Program-made: the position numbers and the translations under genes
In this document: piece after piece, positions 45,660-55,196 of the stretch
How positions within the stretch are numbered: the stretch's first letter is position 1
How the letters are laid out: every line of letters begins with the position of its first letter
Assembly: GCF_030814225.1 (NCBI RefSeq)
Contig: NZ_JAUSUR010000002.1
Span: forward strand, 186,001 to 250,000
From: Breznakia pachnodae
GTDB taxonomy: Bacteria > Bacillota_I > Bacilli_A > Erysipelotrichales > Erysipelotrichaceae
Direction of reading: 5' to 3'
DNA: 64,000 nt
Notes under the pieces: generated by a model
Seen by the model: only the letters and a program-made list of their open reading frames with translations
Told to the model about the DNA's origin: nothing
The model's database searches: none

Positions 45660-48600
45660 AAAAGCTCCTCTACTTCTATCGTTATTACTAATATTCTCAC
45701 TTATTGCTTCACCAAATATCTCTCAAGTATTTGCTGATGACAATGGAAGTAGTGAAAACGAAGTAATTACAGAAGAAACAAACACTAACGAAGTTGAAAA
45801 TGAAATAGAAGAACCAACACAAGGATCAATCAGTGGTTTGGTTTGGTTCGATAAAAACGAGAATGGAATAAAAGAATCTAACGAAAGTATAATTTCGGGA
45901 GTAGCATTATATTTATATAGAACAGAAGATAAATCTAATGTCATCACTCAAACAGCTAGCGATACAAACGGAAACTATGTATTCGATAACTTAGATAAAG
46001 GAAGTTACTATGTAGCAGTTAGAGCACAGGCTATTAATGGGACAAATTATTTAGTTCCAATAGCTAGTATTCAAACTGGAAGTGATAATAAATTTGATGT
46101 GGATTATTCGATTGAACCTGTTGCATCGTATAGCAGTTCAATAAATGTAAGTGAAAATGATGTAATTAATATTAATGCAGGTATGCGAAAACAGCAAACG
46201 ATTGTTCCATTAAGTGGTTCTTATATTGTTACAAATGATACTACAAGTGAAACCTCCCCTTTTTCTTCATTAAACGAAGCAGTTGCATCTTGTACAATTT
46301 CAACATATAAATATACCATTACTGCAAACGCGAACGACACAAGTATAGGTGATGTAATCACAATTAAAGCAGATCAAGATATCACAATCACTTCCGCCAC
46401 TTTATCAACAGTTAGTCTAAAGCAAGATAAAGATGGAGATCGCCATTTCATTGTAGAGGGAACCTTAACATTAGATAATGTAATATTGGAAGGTAATGGA
46501 AACTCTGCTGACGGGAATGAAAATGGTGGAGTAAAAGTTAATAGTGGTGGCTCATTGACGGTTGAAAGTGATGCAACCATTCAATCTTGTAACTGGGATA
46601 AGGGTGGTGCGATTAACTCTGATAATGGAACTATTATAATCAAAGGGTCTATCATTAACAACAATGCAAAAAGTGATGGTGGTGGAATCTATCTTACTGG
46701 AAGTGGTGGTAAACCATCTCATCTTACGATTACTGATGGTGCTGTAATCAGTAATAATAAAGCTCAAAACGGAGCCGGTATTTATTCTAACTGGCAAGCA
46801 ACCATAGACATCAAAGGTGGTAGTATTACTTCTAATGCTGCTAGTAATGAAGGTGGTGGAATCCACTTCAACAGTGGAACAATCAATATGTCTGGTGGTA
46901 GTGTCGATAATAACTCTAGTAAGAATGTTGCTGGAGGTATTAAAGCAACCGATGGTGCAACTGTAACTCTTAGTGGTGGTAAAATCGATAAAAATACTTC
47001 TAATTATGGTGGTGGTCTTCTTGTTGAAGATAGTACACTTATTCTAAGTGGTGCTGATATCATCAACAATACTGCTAACAGTGAAGGTGGTGGAGTTAAA
47101 GTTGATAGATCAACAGTTAAAATGAGTGCTGGTAAAGTCGATGCTAATACTGCCAATAGTAGTGGTGGTGGATTTTACTTAACTGGTGGAGCTGGAAACC
47201 CACCTAAATTTGAATTAACTAATGGTAGTGTTAGCAACAATAAAGCTCATGATGGTGCTGGTATTTATTCTAATTGGAAAGCTGAAATTGAAATTATTGA
47301 TGGTAGTATTACTACTAATACTGCTTCCAATGATGGAGCTGGTATTCATTTTAACAGTGGAACCCTAAACATGTCTGGTGGTAGTGTTGACAATAATACA
47401 AGTACACATGCTGCTGGTGGAATCAAAGTGTCCGATGGAGCTACTGTAACCATCAGTGGTGGTGTAATTGATGCAAATACATCTGGAACTAACGGTGGTG
47501 GAATACATATTGAAGACAGTACACTCAACTTTACTAATGGGAAAATCACAGGAAACAGTGCTACTGGCGAAGGTGGTGGAGTTAGAGCTAATCGTTCAAC
47601 AATCCAAATAGACAGTGGAAATATCGAATATAATACTGCTTCAAATGGTGCAGGAATTTATATCAGTGGTGACTCTAATAATTTTAGTTCAATTAATCTT
47701 AAAGGTGGTAGTATAAACAATAATACCGCCTCTAGTGATGGCGGTGGAATTAGAAGTACATCTTATGTAACAATCACTATTGATAGTGGAAATATCAATG
47801 ATAACAAAGGTACTTATGGAGCTGGAATATCCGCAAATAATAATAGTACAATAATTTTAAATAGTGGAAAAATTACAAATAATACTAACGCCAGTAGAGG
47901 TGGTGGAGTAAACATTGATAATCGTTCTACTTCTATCACAATTAACGGTGGTGAAATTAGTTATAATGAAGCTTCTGATGGTGGTGGTATCATCGCTACT
48001 GATGGTGCATCAATCACAATTACAAATGGAACTATAAATAACAATAAAGCCTCTGCAAAAGGTGGTGCTATTGATGCAAGTAATGATTGTACAATTAGTA
48101 TGACTGGTGGAAGTATTATTGATAATCAGTCTTCAGGTTCTGGCGGTGGAATCTATGCTGCTGGCAACACAATCACAATTACTAGTGGAACTTTCACAAA
48201 TAACTTATCTGGTGATGATGGAGGTGGAATCTATCATACTGATGGTACGCTAACAATTGAATCAAACTCTATATTTTCTAAAAATAGTGCAACTGTAGAT
48301 GGTGGTGCAATTCGGGTAACTACAGGTACTTCACTTACTATCAATAATAGTAAAATAGAAGATAACACTGCTGCTCATGGGGCTGGATTTTCTGCTAATA
48401 ACAATAGTAAAGTTATCATTGATAGTAGTAGTTTCAACGATAATATTGCAACTCAACGTGGTGGTGGTATCAATATAGATAACTCAACTACAATGAAGAT
48501 TACTGATAGTACAATCACTGATAATGAAGCAAACACTGGTGGTGGAATAATTGCCAGCCTTAACTCAACCATTGATTTGGATGATTGTACAATTACTGGA

Positions 48601-49728
48601 AACTCTGTTACAGGTGATGGAGGAGCAATAAAGTTAGAGAATTCAATACTAACTATTGAAAATGCAACAATTGATAATAATCAATCAGTTAGTCATGGTG
48701 GAGGTATTTATCTAACATGGGGAAGTAATCTAACAATAAACAAAGGTTCAATTACAAATAATAATGCGGGTAGAGACGGCGGTGGAATATATACAGAAAA
48801 ATCTTCATATAAAGATCCTGTAGAATCAACAGGTTATTCAAATATTTCTGTTGATAAAGATAATGTGACTGTAAATTCAAACACAGCTTCTACAACTTCT
48901 AACACTCCCTCAAATGCTTCATCAATTACAAATTTTAATGGTAATTTACTTAATAATAATGATATAAACTATTATCCAGAGAAAATTGCAGTAACTTATT
49001 ATGGAAACGGTGGACAACCTGATTATATAGAAGAGGATTATAATATGTCAGATCCTGTTACCGTAAAAAGTCAAAGTCAACTTGGCTTTACAGCACCTAC
49101 TTCTACACCAAATTATGTAATAAGATATTGGACTACTGATCCTACAGGTGAAGGTGGTATTCAGTATAAAGCGGATGGTAATGATAGTTTCGTTATTACT
49201 GAACATGTAGCACTTTATGCAGTATGGGGACCAGCATCTACGATAAGTGGATACGTATTTGAAGATACAAATAAAAATGGTTCGATTGATAGTGATGAAG
49301 AATTATCAGATAAAGTGGTTTCATTATTTAAATATGATGAATCACAATCAAAGTATGTTGATACTGGAGAAACTTATACTACAGACTCGGACGGTAAATA
49401 CACTTTTGAAGTTGATATGAATTCAAAATACAAAGTCTACTTCAAAGTAACTGATGGTGAATTAGGTAAACTTGGATTCACCACAAAAGGTAATGCATCT
49501 AGCACTACAAGTAGTCATGCAAATCAAGATGGATTCTCAGATCCGATTGAAACTGAACTAAACGAAGACTATACTGTCAATGCCGGATATTTACCATCTG
49601 TATCAGTGACAGGACTTGATGGTGTTTCTCTAGCATGGATAGTTATTGCACTTGGATCTTGTATTGCAATTGCATTGTTATATATAACTAAAAAGCGTAA
49701 TAAAGCAAGATTACTAAATAAATCGTAA
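45646..49728 (+). CDS. Large pilus-associated adhesin: SdrD-B domains and right-handed beta-helix
   Basis: A 1360-residue surface protein. After the signal peptide (about 1-30) comes an SdrD-B domain (about 65-175: SISGLVWFDKNENGIKESNE). A very long right-handed beta-helix (about 230-1080) has recurring turns such as GGGIY, SGGSI and NNTAS, and an InlB-like repeat lies near 1120-1200. A second SdrD-B domain (ISGYVFEDTNKNGSIDSDE, about 1205-1310) precedes a VSVTG sorting signal, a helix and KKRNKARLL. The tail matches the major pilin signal, so the class B sortase may add it to the pilus, probably as the tip. Beta-helix proteins often bind or cleave glycans; no catalytic site is visible. GAAGGAGG precedes the ATG. 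Confidence 0.88.
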   Translation: MKRIKKAPLLLSLLLIFSLIASPNISQVFADDNGSSENEVITEETNTNEVENEIEEPTQGSISGLVWFDKNENGIKESNESIISGVALYLYRTEDKSNVITQTASDTNGNYVFDNLDKGSYYVAVRAQAINGTNYLVPIASIQTGSDNKFDVDYSIEPVASYSSSINVSENDVININAGMRKQQTIVPLSGSYIVTNDTTSETSPFSSLNEAVASCTISTYKYTITANANDTSIGDVITIKADQDITITSATLSTVSLKQDKDGDRHFIVEGTLTLDNVILEGNGNSADGNENGGVKVNSGGSLTVESDATIQSCNWDKGGAINSDNGTIIIKGSIINNNAKSDGGGIYLTGSGGKPSHLTITDGAVISNNKAQNGAGIYSNWQATIDIKGGSITSNAASNEGGGIHFNSGTINMSGGSVDNNSSKNVAGGIKATDGATVTLSGGKIDKNTSNYGGGLLVEDSTLILSGADIINNTANSEGGGVKVDRSTVKMSAGKVDANTANSSGGGFYLTGGAGNPPKFELTNGSVSNNKAHDGAGIYSNWKAEIEIIDGSITTNTASNDGAGIHFNSGTLNMSGGSVDNNTSTHAAGGIKVSDGATVTISGGVIDANTSGTNGGGIHIEDSTLNFTNGKITGNSATGEGGGVRANRSTIQIDSGNIEYNTASNGAGIYISGDSNNFSSINLKGGSINNNTASSDGGGIRSTSYVTITIDSGNINDNKGTYGAGISANNNSTIILNSGKITNNTNASRGGGVNIDNRSTSITINGGEISYNEASDGGGIIATDGASITITNGTINNNKASAKGGAIDASNDCTISMTGGSIIDNQSSGSGGGIYAAGNTITITSGTFTNNLSGDDGGGIYHTDGTLTIESNSIFSKNSATVDGGAIRVTTGTSLTINNSKIEDNTAAHGAGFSANNNSKVIIDSSSFNDNIATQRGGGINIDNSTTMKITDSTITDNEANTGGGIIASLNSTIDLDDCTITGNSVTGDGGAIKLENSILTIENATIDNNQSVSHGGGIYLTWGSNLTINKGSITNNNAGRDGGGIYTEKSSYKDPVESTGYSNISVDKDNVTVNSNTASTTSNTPSNASSITNFNGNLLNNNDINYYPEKIAVTYYGNGGQPDYIEEDYNMSDPVTVKSQSQLGFTAPTSTPNYVIRYWTTDPTGEGGIQYKADGNDSFVITEHVALYAVWGPASTISGYVFEDTNKNGSIDSDEELSDKVVSLFKYDESQSKYVDTGETYTTDSDGKYTFEVDMNSKYKVYFKVTDGELGKLGFTTKGNASSTTSSHANQDGFSDPIETELNEDYTVNAGYLPSVSVTGLDGVSLAWIVIALGSCIAIALLYITKKRNKARLLNKS
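46420..48870 (+). repeat. Beta-helix repeat region of the pilus adhesin gene
   Basis: Around thirty short coils with recurring GGTGGTGGAAT (GGGI) and AATAAT/AATACT (NN, NT) codons. Two stretches, about 46700-46960 and 47180-47450, are close copies at both DNA and protein level (SNNKAxxGAGIYSNWxAxIxI), a recent internal duplication. Confidence 0.75.
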
Positions 49729-49735
49729 TACTCTA

Positions 49736-49763
49736 AAACTTCAGATTAATCTGGAGTTTTTTT
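49736..49763 (+). terminator. Terminator of the pilus operon
   Basis: AAACTTCAGA pairs with TCTGGAGTTT (one G-T pair) over a four-base loop and is followed by TTTTC. Confidence 0.85.
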
Positions 49764-49788
49764 CTGTTCAAAATGGATAAAATAAACT

Positions 49789-49817
49789 GAACTAAACTGT
49801 CTCAAACAACGACTAAT
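49789..49817 (+). promoter_or_regulatory. Putative ECF-type promoter (distal) of sigma module 2
   Basis: GAAC (49789-49792), 17 bases, CGACTAAT (49810-49817), identical in both halves and in spacing to the pilus and module 1 elements. It lies 169 bp before the sigma start codon. Confidence 0.6.
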
Positions 49818-49913
49818 GAATGGCGAATAAATTAAGATATTCGTTAACATAAACATAAAAACAAATGTTTGGATAAGAATAAATATTATAGACAACATAT
49901 TTAAGAAATTTCC

Positions 49914-49942
49914 GAACACTTTCAATTCTCCACGTATATAAG
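49914..49942 (+). promoter_or_regulatory. Putative ECF-type promoter (proximal) of sigma module 2
   Basis: GAAC (49914-49917), 17 bases, TATATAAG. The downstream sequence contains AGGGTAAGT, also found after the matching element of sigma module 3. A CGTA two bases earlier gives an alternative ECF reading. Confidence 0.4.
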
Positions 49943-49985
49943 TATTAGGGTAAGTGGATTTTTTGAAACTGAGGAGGGCGAAAAC

Positions 49986-51317
49986 ATGGATAAGATAGAA
50001 CTTACCCAAATTGTCAAAGAAGTCCAAAAGGATATTGGACAATTTGAGTTACTATACTCACAAATCGTAAATAAAGTATATTATTGGTGCTATACCGTTA
50101 TTGGAAATGAAACCGAAGCAAAAGATGCAGCTCAAGAAGCAATGATTCGTATCTATAAAAAGATTCATACACTAAAGACACCAGAAACATTTAGTTCTTG
50201 GATGTACATCTTAGTTAGAAATGTTTGCTATCGTTATTTAGAAGCTAATAGAAGACAAGATAAATTGTATCTAGATTCTAATGATTTTATAGAAAATTTC
50301 GAATTGAATGTGGTGGATGACAGACGTGATAGTATACCGAATCGAGCGTATGACTTAAAAGAAACAAAACAATTAATTGTTAAGTTGATTAAAAAATTAC
50401 CAAAAAGACAAAGAGAAGTCATTACATTATTTTACTTAGAAGAAATGAAAATTAATGAGATTGCTGAAGTTCTTGATTATAACGCCGGTTCTATTCGTTC
50501 TAGACTTCATGATGGAAGAAAGAATTTGGAACAATTGATAATTGAGTATCAGGAAAAGAATAATGTTAAGTTGTATGGTTTGATTCTATGGCCATTACTT
50601 GGACTGATACTAACCGAAGATATGCAAGAAGTATGCAGTAAACAAGATTTAGCATATGATGAGAAGCTATTCAAGCAAGATAAAACATCTTCTCTAAATC
50701 GTTTATTGAACTGGAAACTTTTCATAACAGGAGCAATTCTTATAGTTGCTATTTTAGTTCTTTTCTTTGTTTACTGGCCACAAGACACTTCTATATCGAA
50801 TAATCCTTCTTTTTTGAATGATGAAGAGTTGTACAACAAAATAAAAGGAAACCCTTATGTTGAGAGCATTGTATATCTTTCTTTCTCAAAAAGAGAAAGT
50901 GTAGACATAACAATCACACTAAAAGAGAATTTGGATAAAAAGAATATAGAAATTTTATTTAATAATGTAGAAATAGAATTTGAAAAAAACAATAAAGAAG
51001 TGTTTGTACAAGTAACTGAAAATGGTAATTATACTATAAAGATTAATGACACCGAAACAGTTTTTGAAATTAATAAACTTAATCCATATGCACCTGAATT
51101 AATTGGTGTTCAAGACTATGGTAATTATCTTCAATTAACATTCAATGACGAACAGTCAAAAATTAATTATGAAAAGTCATATATTGAATATGAAAACAAA
51201 AAGTATGAAATTACCGAGAAAGGGAAAGTTTATGGTAACTTCAACGGAATTGTTATTATCTGTCTTTTCGATGACGAAGATCAATATATTTATTACGATG
51301 CAGATTTAAATAATTAG
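49986..51317 (+). CDS. Membrane-tethered ECF sigma factor with C-terminal outer domain (module 2)
   Basis: A 443-residue protein. Sigma region 2 lies at about 15-88 (FELLYSQIVNKVYYWCYTVIG, AKDAAQEAMIRIYKKI, FSSWMYILVRNVCYRYL). Region 4 lies at about 128-185 (LPKRQREVITLFYLEEMKINEIAEVL, AGSIRSRLHDGRKNLE). A transmembrane helix at about 245-264 and an outer domain (about 285-443: NGNYTIKIND, YAPELIGVQDYGNYLQLTFNDEQSKINYEKSYIEY) follow. The whole chain is a close paralogue of the 57877 protein and a more distant one of 16074. GAGGAGGGCG precedes the ATG. It is followed after 36 bp by an LRR surface-protein gene, probably its target and signalling partner. Confidence 0.9.
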   Translation: MDKIELTQIVKEVQKDIGQFELLYSQIVNKVYYWCYTVIGNETEAKDAAQEAMIRIYKKIHTLKTPETFSSWMYILVRNVCYRYLEANRRQDKLYLDSNDFIENFELNVVDDRRDSIPNRAYDLKETKQLIVKLIKKLPKRQREVITLFYLEEMKINEIAEVLDYNAGSIRSRLHDGRKNLEQLIIEYQEKNNVKLYGLILWPLLGLILTEDMQEVCSKQDLAYDEKLFKQDKTSSLNRLLNWKLFITGAILIVAILVLFFVYWPQDTSISNNPSFLNDEELYNKIKGNPYVESIVYLSFSKRESVDITITLKENLDKKNIEILFNNVEIEFEKNNKEVFVQVTENGNYTIKINDTETVFEINKLNPYAPELIGVQDYGNYLQLTFNDEQSKINYEKSYIEYENKKYEITEKGKVYGNFNGIVIICLFDDEDQYIYYDADLNN

Positions 51318-51353
51318 AGTGAGTATCAATATTTATCAAAACATGGAGGACAT

Positions 51354-54035
51354 ATGAAAAAGAGAATAAAAAGTAAAAAACTAATAAGTAGTTTAGCAAT
51401 ATCTACATTAGTTCTTGGATTATTTGTAACTACAGTAATCAATGCAGATGAAACTGATGTAATTACTGAACCTGAAATTCAAGAAGTAGAAGAGACAACT
51501 GAAGATATAGTTGCTGAAGAAGAACAAGAAGTGGTTGAAGAAGATACTACTGATGAAATCGAAGAAACTATAGAATCGGATATTTCTTCGACTTCTGATG
51601 GAAACCAAATTGATCGTTCAAGTTTAGCAAGAGTGGATCTAACTGCTAATGCTTTTCCAGAGTCATCAAGACCATTAGAACAAGCTATTATTACACAATA
51701 TAATGGTACTAATGGAACTGTGAAGGTGGATACAGATGATAATGGATATATAAGTGTAGGTGAAGCAAACACGTGGACATCAAGTACTATACGTTTGGAT
51801 GGATTAGGTCTTACAGGTACAATAACAGGAATAGAAAATTTTACAAACTTACAGTATCTTCATTTGTATGACAATAATTTTACAGGTACATTACCTGAAC
51901 AATTAGGAAATTTAACTTCATTAAAATGGTTAAGTCTTTACGGTAATTCACTAGAAGGTAAAATACCAGCAAGTATGGGAAATATTAGTGGTTTAGAGAT
52001 AGTTTACTTAAGTAATAATAATTTTAGTGGCGATATTCCAGAAGAATTGAAATTAATAAGTTCTTTGAAACAACTAAATTTAGGAGGAAATAATGATTTG
52101 AGTGGAAACTTGATTTTATCATCCGGTTCCAAATTAAGTTTAGAACTTTTATATATTCAATCCACAGATATTAAAGTAGATTTGTCTGGATTCAGTTCGA
52201 TTAAATATTTATCTACAACTGAAAAAAATATAAGTAATCCAGAAAATCTGAGTAAGGTATTATCTTTTAATATAGCTCAAAAAAATATAGAAAACGATCA
52301 TTATAGTCTAGTTAGATTAACAGGTACAGCAGGATTTGTTACTTGGGATGATAATACTAAGTACTATGTAATCGCTCCAAACATGGGTGTATTATATGAT
52401 TGCTATATAAGCGAGGGTAGCATTGGAGGGCCATCTGCTAAAGTTGATTTATCACAAGGTGGATTAATGGATACATCTGGAAATCTTATCATAGGAGCAA
52501 CAGTAGATAATGTTATTGATGGTTCAGTAGTATTACCTAATGGTGGAACTGTTGTTACACCTGAAGTAATCTACTCCACTGATGGTAACATGGTTGTCAG
52601 TGAAAGCGAAATTGAAGTTGAAGGTAATGTTACAGTAAGTAAAAACACCCTAGATGGATCAACGGTAACAATAGGTTCAGTTGTTACAGAAGTTAGTAAT
52701 CCAACAGGTGGAAAAATTACAATTCCATTGGGTTCAAATGATGGAACTACGCTTAAACCAGGTACTATTGTAACTAACAATGATGGAGATAAAGTATTCA
52801 TTTCAGATGAAGCAATAATGGATAATGAAGGTAATATTACTTCATCAGGAACTTATGTAACAGTGCCAAGTGATAAAACAGCAACAACAAACAGTGATGG
52901 TACTATCACATTACCAGAAAACAGCATAGTAACTGTAAATGGTGAAGATACAGTATATCCAGGAACAATAATCTTTAGTCCAGAAGATGGAAGTCTAAAG
53001 TACATTCCAGTCAGTGAATTATTAAATGAAGATGGAACAGACTTAGCAACAGGAATTACACAAAAGGAAATTGACGATGCAAGAACTCTTGTAGATGGGT
53101 TAACAGAAGGTAATTTGAAAGACCAATTAACTGAAATCGTTGATACTGCTCAAAATATATTGAAGGCAAAAGAAGCAGTAGAAGACTTATTCACAGATGG
53201 TAGTCATATAGATATCCCAGATGATTTAACTCAAACGGATATTGATAAAGCACAAGAGTTAGTTAATAAAGTCCCTGATGGAAAACTAAAAGATGAACTG
53301 CAAAAAGATATTGATAAAGCCCAAGACATGTTAAATGCTAGAGATAAAGTTAATAACTTATTTACAGACGATACACATACAGATATCCCAGATGATCTGA
53401 CACAAACGGGTATTGATGATGCTCAAAAAGCAGTTGATAAACTTCCAAGTGGAGATTTGAAAGACGAGTTACAAAAAGAAATTGATAAAGCACAAGATAT
53501 GCTAGATGCTAAAAACAAAGTAGATGACCTATTTACAGATGGAACACATACAGACATTACAGATGGGTTAACACAGAAAGATATTGATAAAGCACAAGAC
53601 GCAGTTGATAAACTTCCTGATGGAGCTTTAAAAGATGAACTACAAAAGGAAATCGATAAAGCGCAAGATATGTTGAATGCAAAAGATGCAGTAGGTGACT
53701 TGTTAGATAAGGATGGTAACCTGAATTCTGATGTAACTCAAAAAGATATTGATAAGGCACAAGAGTTAGTTAATAAATTACCAGACGGTGACTTAAAAGA
53801 TGAACTACAGGCAGTTATAGACGAAGCACAAAGGCAATTAGATGCACAGAACAAGAAGAACCCTTCAACAGCTCCAAGCGTTGTTAAACCAAGCGTTAGT
53901 GGCGGTGCAACAACTGGAGGAAGTGCAGTGAATACAGCTGATACAACTAATACAGCTATATATTTCAGTTTATTAGTCTCATCAATTGTTCTTCTAGGTT
54001 TGTTTATTAAAAGAAGAAAACACTCAATGAAATAA
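51354..54035 (+). CDS. LRR surface protein with Cry1Ac D-VI-type repeats, sortase-anchored
   Basis: An 893-residue wall protein. It has a signal peptide (about 1-31) and an acidic spacer rich in Glu (about 32-80). An EF-hand-like loop, DTDDNGYISVGE, lies near 127-138. Plant-type leucine-rich repeats follow (about 150-285: NLQYLHLYDNNFTGTLPEQLGNL and relatives), then a beta-rich region (about 380-570). Five helical repeats of about 57 residues resemble the Cry1Ac domain D-VI group (about 575-855: ITQKEIDDAR, IDKAQDML). The sorting signal is AVNTAD, a helix and KRRKHS. The LRRs suggest protein binding. Encoded just after sigma module 2; its relative at 55397 follows module 3. Confidence 0.9.
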   Translation: MKKRIKSKKLISSLAISTLVLGLFVTTVINADETDVITEPEIQEVEETTEDIVAEEEQEVVEEDTTDEIEETIESDISSTSDGNQIDRSSLARVDLTANAFPESSRPLEQAIITQYNGTNGTVKVDTDDNGYISVGEANTWTSSTIRLDGLGLTGTITGIENFTNLQYLHLYDNNFTGTLPEQLGNLTSLKWLSLYGNSLEGKIPASMGNISGLEIVYLSNNNFSGDIPEELKLISSLKQLNLGGNNDLSGNLILSSGSKLSLELLYIQSTDIKVDLSGFSSIKYLSTTEKNISNPENLSKVLSFNIAQKNIENDHYSLVRLTGTAGFVTWDDNTKYYVIAPNMGVLYDCYISEGSIGGPSAKVDLSQGGLMDTSGNLIIGATVDNVIDGSVVLPNGGTVVTPEVIYSTDGNMVVSESEIEVEGNVTVSKNTLDGSTVTIGSVVTEVSNPTGGKITIPLGSNDGTTLKPGTIVTNNDGDKVFISDEAIMDNEGNITSSGTYVTVPSDKTATTNSDGTITLPENSIVTVNGEDTVYPGTIIFSPEDGSLKYIPVSELLNEDGTDLATGITQKEIDDARTLVDGLTEGNLKDQLTEIVDTAQNILKAKEAVEDLFTDGSHIDIPDDLTQTDIDKAQELVNKVPDGKLKDELQKDIDKAQDMLNARDKVNNLFTDDTHTDIPDDLTQTGIDDAQKAVDKLPSGDLKDELQKEIDKAQDMLDAKNKVDDLFTDGTHTDITDGLTQKDIDKAQDAVDKLPDGALKDELQKEIDKAQDMLNAKDAVGDLLDKDGNLNSDVTQKDIDKAQELVNKLPDGDLKDELQAVIDEAQRQLDAQNKKNPSTAPSVVKPSVSGGATTGGSAVNTADTTNTAIYFSLLVSSIVLLGLFIKRRKHSMK
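53060..53850 (+). repeat. Five helical repeats in LRR protein 1
   Basis: About 170-bp units encoding (V/T)xDLF-TDGTHTDIPDDLTQxxIDxAQxxVxxLPxGxLKDELQ-type helices. The last three units are almost the same as units in the 55397 gene. Confidence 0.85.
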
Positions 54036-54044
54036 GATATAAAA

Positions 54045-54081
54045 AAATAGAGCCATTAATTAAAATGGTTCTATTTTTTTA
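54045..54081 (+). terminator. Terminator of sigma module 2
   Basis: AAATAGAGCCATT and AATGGTTCTATTT pair with one mismatch around a six-base loop and are followed by TTTTT. Confidence 0.85.
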
Positions 54082-54137
54082 CGTATATTGAACAATTACC
54101 AGTAAACTCTTTAGCAAAAGAAATAGAAATAGTTCCA

Positions 54138-55169
54138 TTAGTTATTCTTTCTTTTACTATCTGATGCCACTCCACCAATTAAAAGCACAAGTGCTGCAAT
54201 CATCATGATTAATCCAGTTATAACTTTGATGTTTCCATCAAGGTAAGTTAAGTCATTCCATCTTGTGAAATCCACTGCTAACAGTTTAAATGCTGCTCCA
54301 TCTGTAAATATATGCAGCACTTCGTTTATAAACACAACGTATACTGCACCTACTGCTAAACAGATGGATGCTTTGATTTGGTTGTTAAGGTTTGTATAAC
54401 GAATTACTAGCATATAAATCCATGCAAGTAATAATGAAATTATAGTAACTGGATATGCTACAGCAAATAACTCAGTTACACTTGCAGTAAATAGTGTTGT
54501 TACTGTTACTAATACAAATATTAAGATTGTATCAACACTAAAACATAAAAGTGTTTTATGATGTTCTAAGTTTCTAGGTAATCTAATTTGTCTTAGAACA
54601 ATTGGTAAAAATACAATCATGAATCCTAGTAATACAGCAAGCATTGTTACAATTAACCAATTACCTCCATATAGAATTCTACAAATAACAAACAATAAAT
54701 TTAATGATAGATAAAATGCCCCTAATGTTTTAATACCTTTATATTCTTCAACAAGCATAGGTACTACAGTTAATGAGAATGCAATTGCTTCTCCTCCTAG
54801 AACTACAAAGAACCAAGATAATGTATGATCAATTACCAGATTACAAATAAAGCATATTAGTAATGAACTTAAGTATACAAACATAAACCCTTTTCTGTAG
54901 ATATCCACGATTCTACGAAAACGCTGTGCCTGTTTCTCTACTTTTCTTTGCATCGTATCTTCGCTAGCTGTAATTAATTCATGTTCTGTAATTCCTAATG
55001 TTTTACAAATTGCTGATACAAGTGTTATGTCTGGATAAGAAATTCCCCTCTCCCATTTCGACACAGCTGACTCAGTCACAAACAACTGATCCGCTAAATC
55101 CCTTTGTGTTAATTCTGCTTCTTTTCTCTTTTTACTTATGAACTTTCCAAATGTAAGTTTTTCTTCCAT
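54138..55169 (-). CDS. XRE-family HTH regulator with multi-span membrane domain
   Basis: A 343-residue protein. An XRE/Cro-type HTH is at about 8-62 (GKFISKKRKEAELTQRDLADQLFVTESAVSKWERGISYPD). A basic linker (QAQRFRRIVDIYRK) and about eight membrane helices (about 92-335) follow. Such membrane-bound XRE proteins hold a DNA-binding head at the inner face and are thought to respond to membrane or lipid signals; no ligand is known here. It lies between the two convergent LRR modules on the minus strand. Its promoter contains the palindrome TACGCAACGTA, a candidate self-operator. Confidence 0.88.
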   Translation of the reverse strand: MEEKLTFGKFISKKRKEAELTQRDLADQLFVTESAVSKWERGISYPDITLVSAICKTLGITEHELITASEDTMQRKVEKQAQRFRRIVDIYRKGFMFVYLSSLLICFICNLVIDHTLSWFFVVLGGEAIAFSLTVVPMLVEEYKGIKTLGAFYLSLNLLFVICRILYGGNWLIVTMLAVLLGFMIVFLPIVLRQIRLPRNLEHHKTLLCFSVDTILIFVLVTVTTLFTASVTELFAVAYPVTIISLLLAWIYMLVIRYTNLNNQIKASICLAVGAVYVVFINEVLHIFTDGAAFKLLAVDFTRWNDLTYLDGNIKVITGLIMMIAALVLLIGGVASDSKRKNN

Positions 55170-55196
55170 GTGAAATTCCTCCTTGCTACAACACCC

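Noticed and set aside
49746..50042. 98-codon open frame on the minus strand
   Set aside because: It overlaps the pilus terminator, both GAAC elements and the start of the sigma gene, and lacks a ribosome site.
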